The notes under the pieces: model-generated
What the model saw: only the letters and a program-made list of their open reading frames with translations
What the model was told of the DNA's origin: nothing
Databases searched by the model: none
Shown here: piece by piece, positions 13,110 through 13,797 of the stretch
Numbering within the stretch: the stretch's first letter is position 1
Layout: each line of letters opens with the position of its first letter
Program-made: the position numbers and the translations under genes
Source: Fibrobacterota bacterium
GTDB lineage: Bacteria > Fibrobacterota > Chitinivibrionia > Chitinivibrionales > JANQEN01
Assembly (NCBI GenBank): GCA_030619215.1
Contig: JAUXBV010000025.1
Coordinates: forward strand, 1 to 13,797
Length of the DNA: 13,797 nt
Direction: 5' to 3'

Positions 13110-13797
13110 TCATTTGGCTTTTATTGTTATTGTAATAGTTGTGCTGTCTGACCATCCGGAATAGAACGGTATTTTTTCTTTATCATCATCTATTGATTTA
13201 TCAGATGGTATGTTGTCTGCCTGGCACCTCATATGTACTCGTATTTCGTAGGTACCCGCTCGTGACCAGCTATGATAGGCGCAAAGGCATGATGCCCAGT
13301 CCGAGGTGTCCGCATCACCCCAACTGAAGCGGTACTCCAGGTATTCAACAACAACATGGGGATATATGTTCCATTCGGTAAAATAGGTGTTAAATTGACA
13401 TTCACTATTAATAAAAGCGTTTTTCGGCCCGCGCGGTTTTGTCGGCCGGATGGTGAAATCAACAATACCACCTGACATAACATAGAAGTTGGAATATTCT
13501 CGCTCAAAAGATATGATCATCCCATTTGAAGGTATATAACCTTTCAAAGTAAATCTTCCCTTTGGAACACTGTCGATATATACAGTTTGAATGTTGGACT
13601 GGACTTCTTTAAAAATATCAGTTCCGGGCAGGTAAATGATTACACTTTTGTTAACTGGAATATTATTGTGATTAACCGGTATTCTAATCTGCCCGGGCTT
13701 ATATAATACAGAATTTATGGAGTTAATACTGCCTGAATCAACGACAACCGGCTTTTCAAATAATCGTAACTGGTTGCATGAGCCTTCTCCGATAAGG
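13110..13797 (-). CDS. Surface/secreted protein with regulatory-like region and C-terminal PKD-like domain, 5' truncated
   Basis: The frame is open to the right window edge, so the gene begins outside; the TTG at 13547 that could be read as a start is internal. The visible 228 residues have two parts. About 1-115 looks like a beta-rich regulatory-like region (NQLRLFEKPVVVDSG, then VNKSVIIYLPGT, then VYIDSVPKGRFTLKGYIP). About 118-226 is a PKD-like domain: PRGPKNAFINSECQF, EYRFSWGDADTSDWAS at about 13300-13341, HSWSRAGTYEIRVHMRC and a final SGWSDSTTITITIK strand. The Y-R-F-x-W-G-D turn and the later W-x-x-A-G-T-Y-x-(I/V)-R are the recognisable PKD features. Such domains mediate protein or carbohydrate contacts outside the cell. 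A lipoprotein or signal sequence cannot be judged because the start is missing. No C-terminal sorting-like module is present, unlike the two downstream genes. Confidence 0.82.
   Translation of the reverse strand, partial: LIGEGSCNQLRLFEKPVVVDSGSINSINSVLYKPGQIRIPVNHNNIPVNKSVIIYLPGTDIFKEVQSNIQTVYIDSVPKGRFTLKGYIPSNGMIISFEREYSNFYVMSGGIVDFTIRPTKPRGPKNAFINSECQFNTYFTEWNIYPHVVVEYLEYRFSWGDADTSDWASCLCAYHSWSRAGTYEIRVHMRCQADNIPSDKSIDDDKEKIPFYSGWSDSTTITITIKAK

Noticed and set aside
12940..13155. 71-codon minus-strand frame after the PKD-like gene
   Set aside because: Overlaps the end of the PKD-like gene in another frame; composition is AT-driven (NYYNNNK) and there is no ribosome binding site.
1..13797. 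tRNA, rRNA, prophage, toxin-antitoxin or defence genes
   Set aside because: No cloverleaf, conserved rRNA segment or matching protein motifs were seen on either strand.

Overview
The window reads as a chromosomal segment of an uncultured or little-studied Gram-negative bacterium. The outer-membrane lipid-transport pair MlaE/MlaF indicates an outer membrane. The right-hand third holds secreted proteins built from carboxypeptidase-regulatory-like and PKD-like domains with a C-terminal module that loosely resembles type IX secretion sorting domains. That mix, plus many decayed palindromic intergenic repeats, fits the Fibrobacterota/FCB side of the tree. This placement is an inference from gene content, not from a marker-gene search.

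Layout. 1-816: the 3' end of a hybrid sensor histidine kinase (ATPase domain then receiver domain), cut by the window edge. 835-1623: a TIGR00266/AIM24-family protein with its own ribosome binding site. 1699-1890: a 192-bp palindromic repeat element in the gap between convergent genes. 3733-1897 (minus): an overlapping pair, a multi-pass membrane protein with a PH-like soluble segment followed by a tRNA-dihydrouridine synthase. 3978-8665 (plus): a housekeeping cluster yicC - [gap] - rpoZ - coaBC - type-4 uracil-DNA glycosylase - dnaB. From rpoZ to dnaB every junction overlaps (1, 8 and 20 bp), so this is very probably one operon. The gmk gene that often sits between yicC and rpoZ is absent, and a 259-bp gap full of inverted and direct repeats takes its place. 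8690-8822: a MITE-like element separates dnaB from mlaE. 8868-10617: mlaE and mlaF, without an adjacent mlaD.

10618-11040 is noncoding and structured. It holds a likely bidirectional terminator and a long imperfect inverted repeat around an 18-bp tandem direct repeat. 13797-11041 (minus) encodes three probably exported proteins: a partial protein with a PKD-like C-terminus, then two paralogous signal-peptide proteins. Each paralog has two regulatory-like beta-sandwich domains and a shared ~57-residue C-terminal module.

The core genes cover RNA turnover, RNA polymerase omega, coenzyme A synthesis, uracil repair and replicative helicase loading, all growth-linked functions. The flanks carry signalling and cell-surface functions. 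I see no phage, CRISPR, toxin-antitoxin or defence system and no tRNA or rRNA gene. The least explained material is the pair of surface paralogs with their shared C-terminal module and the several families of intergenic palindromes.
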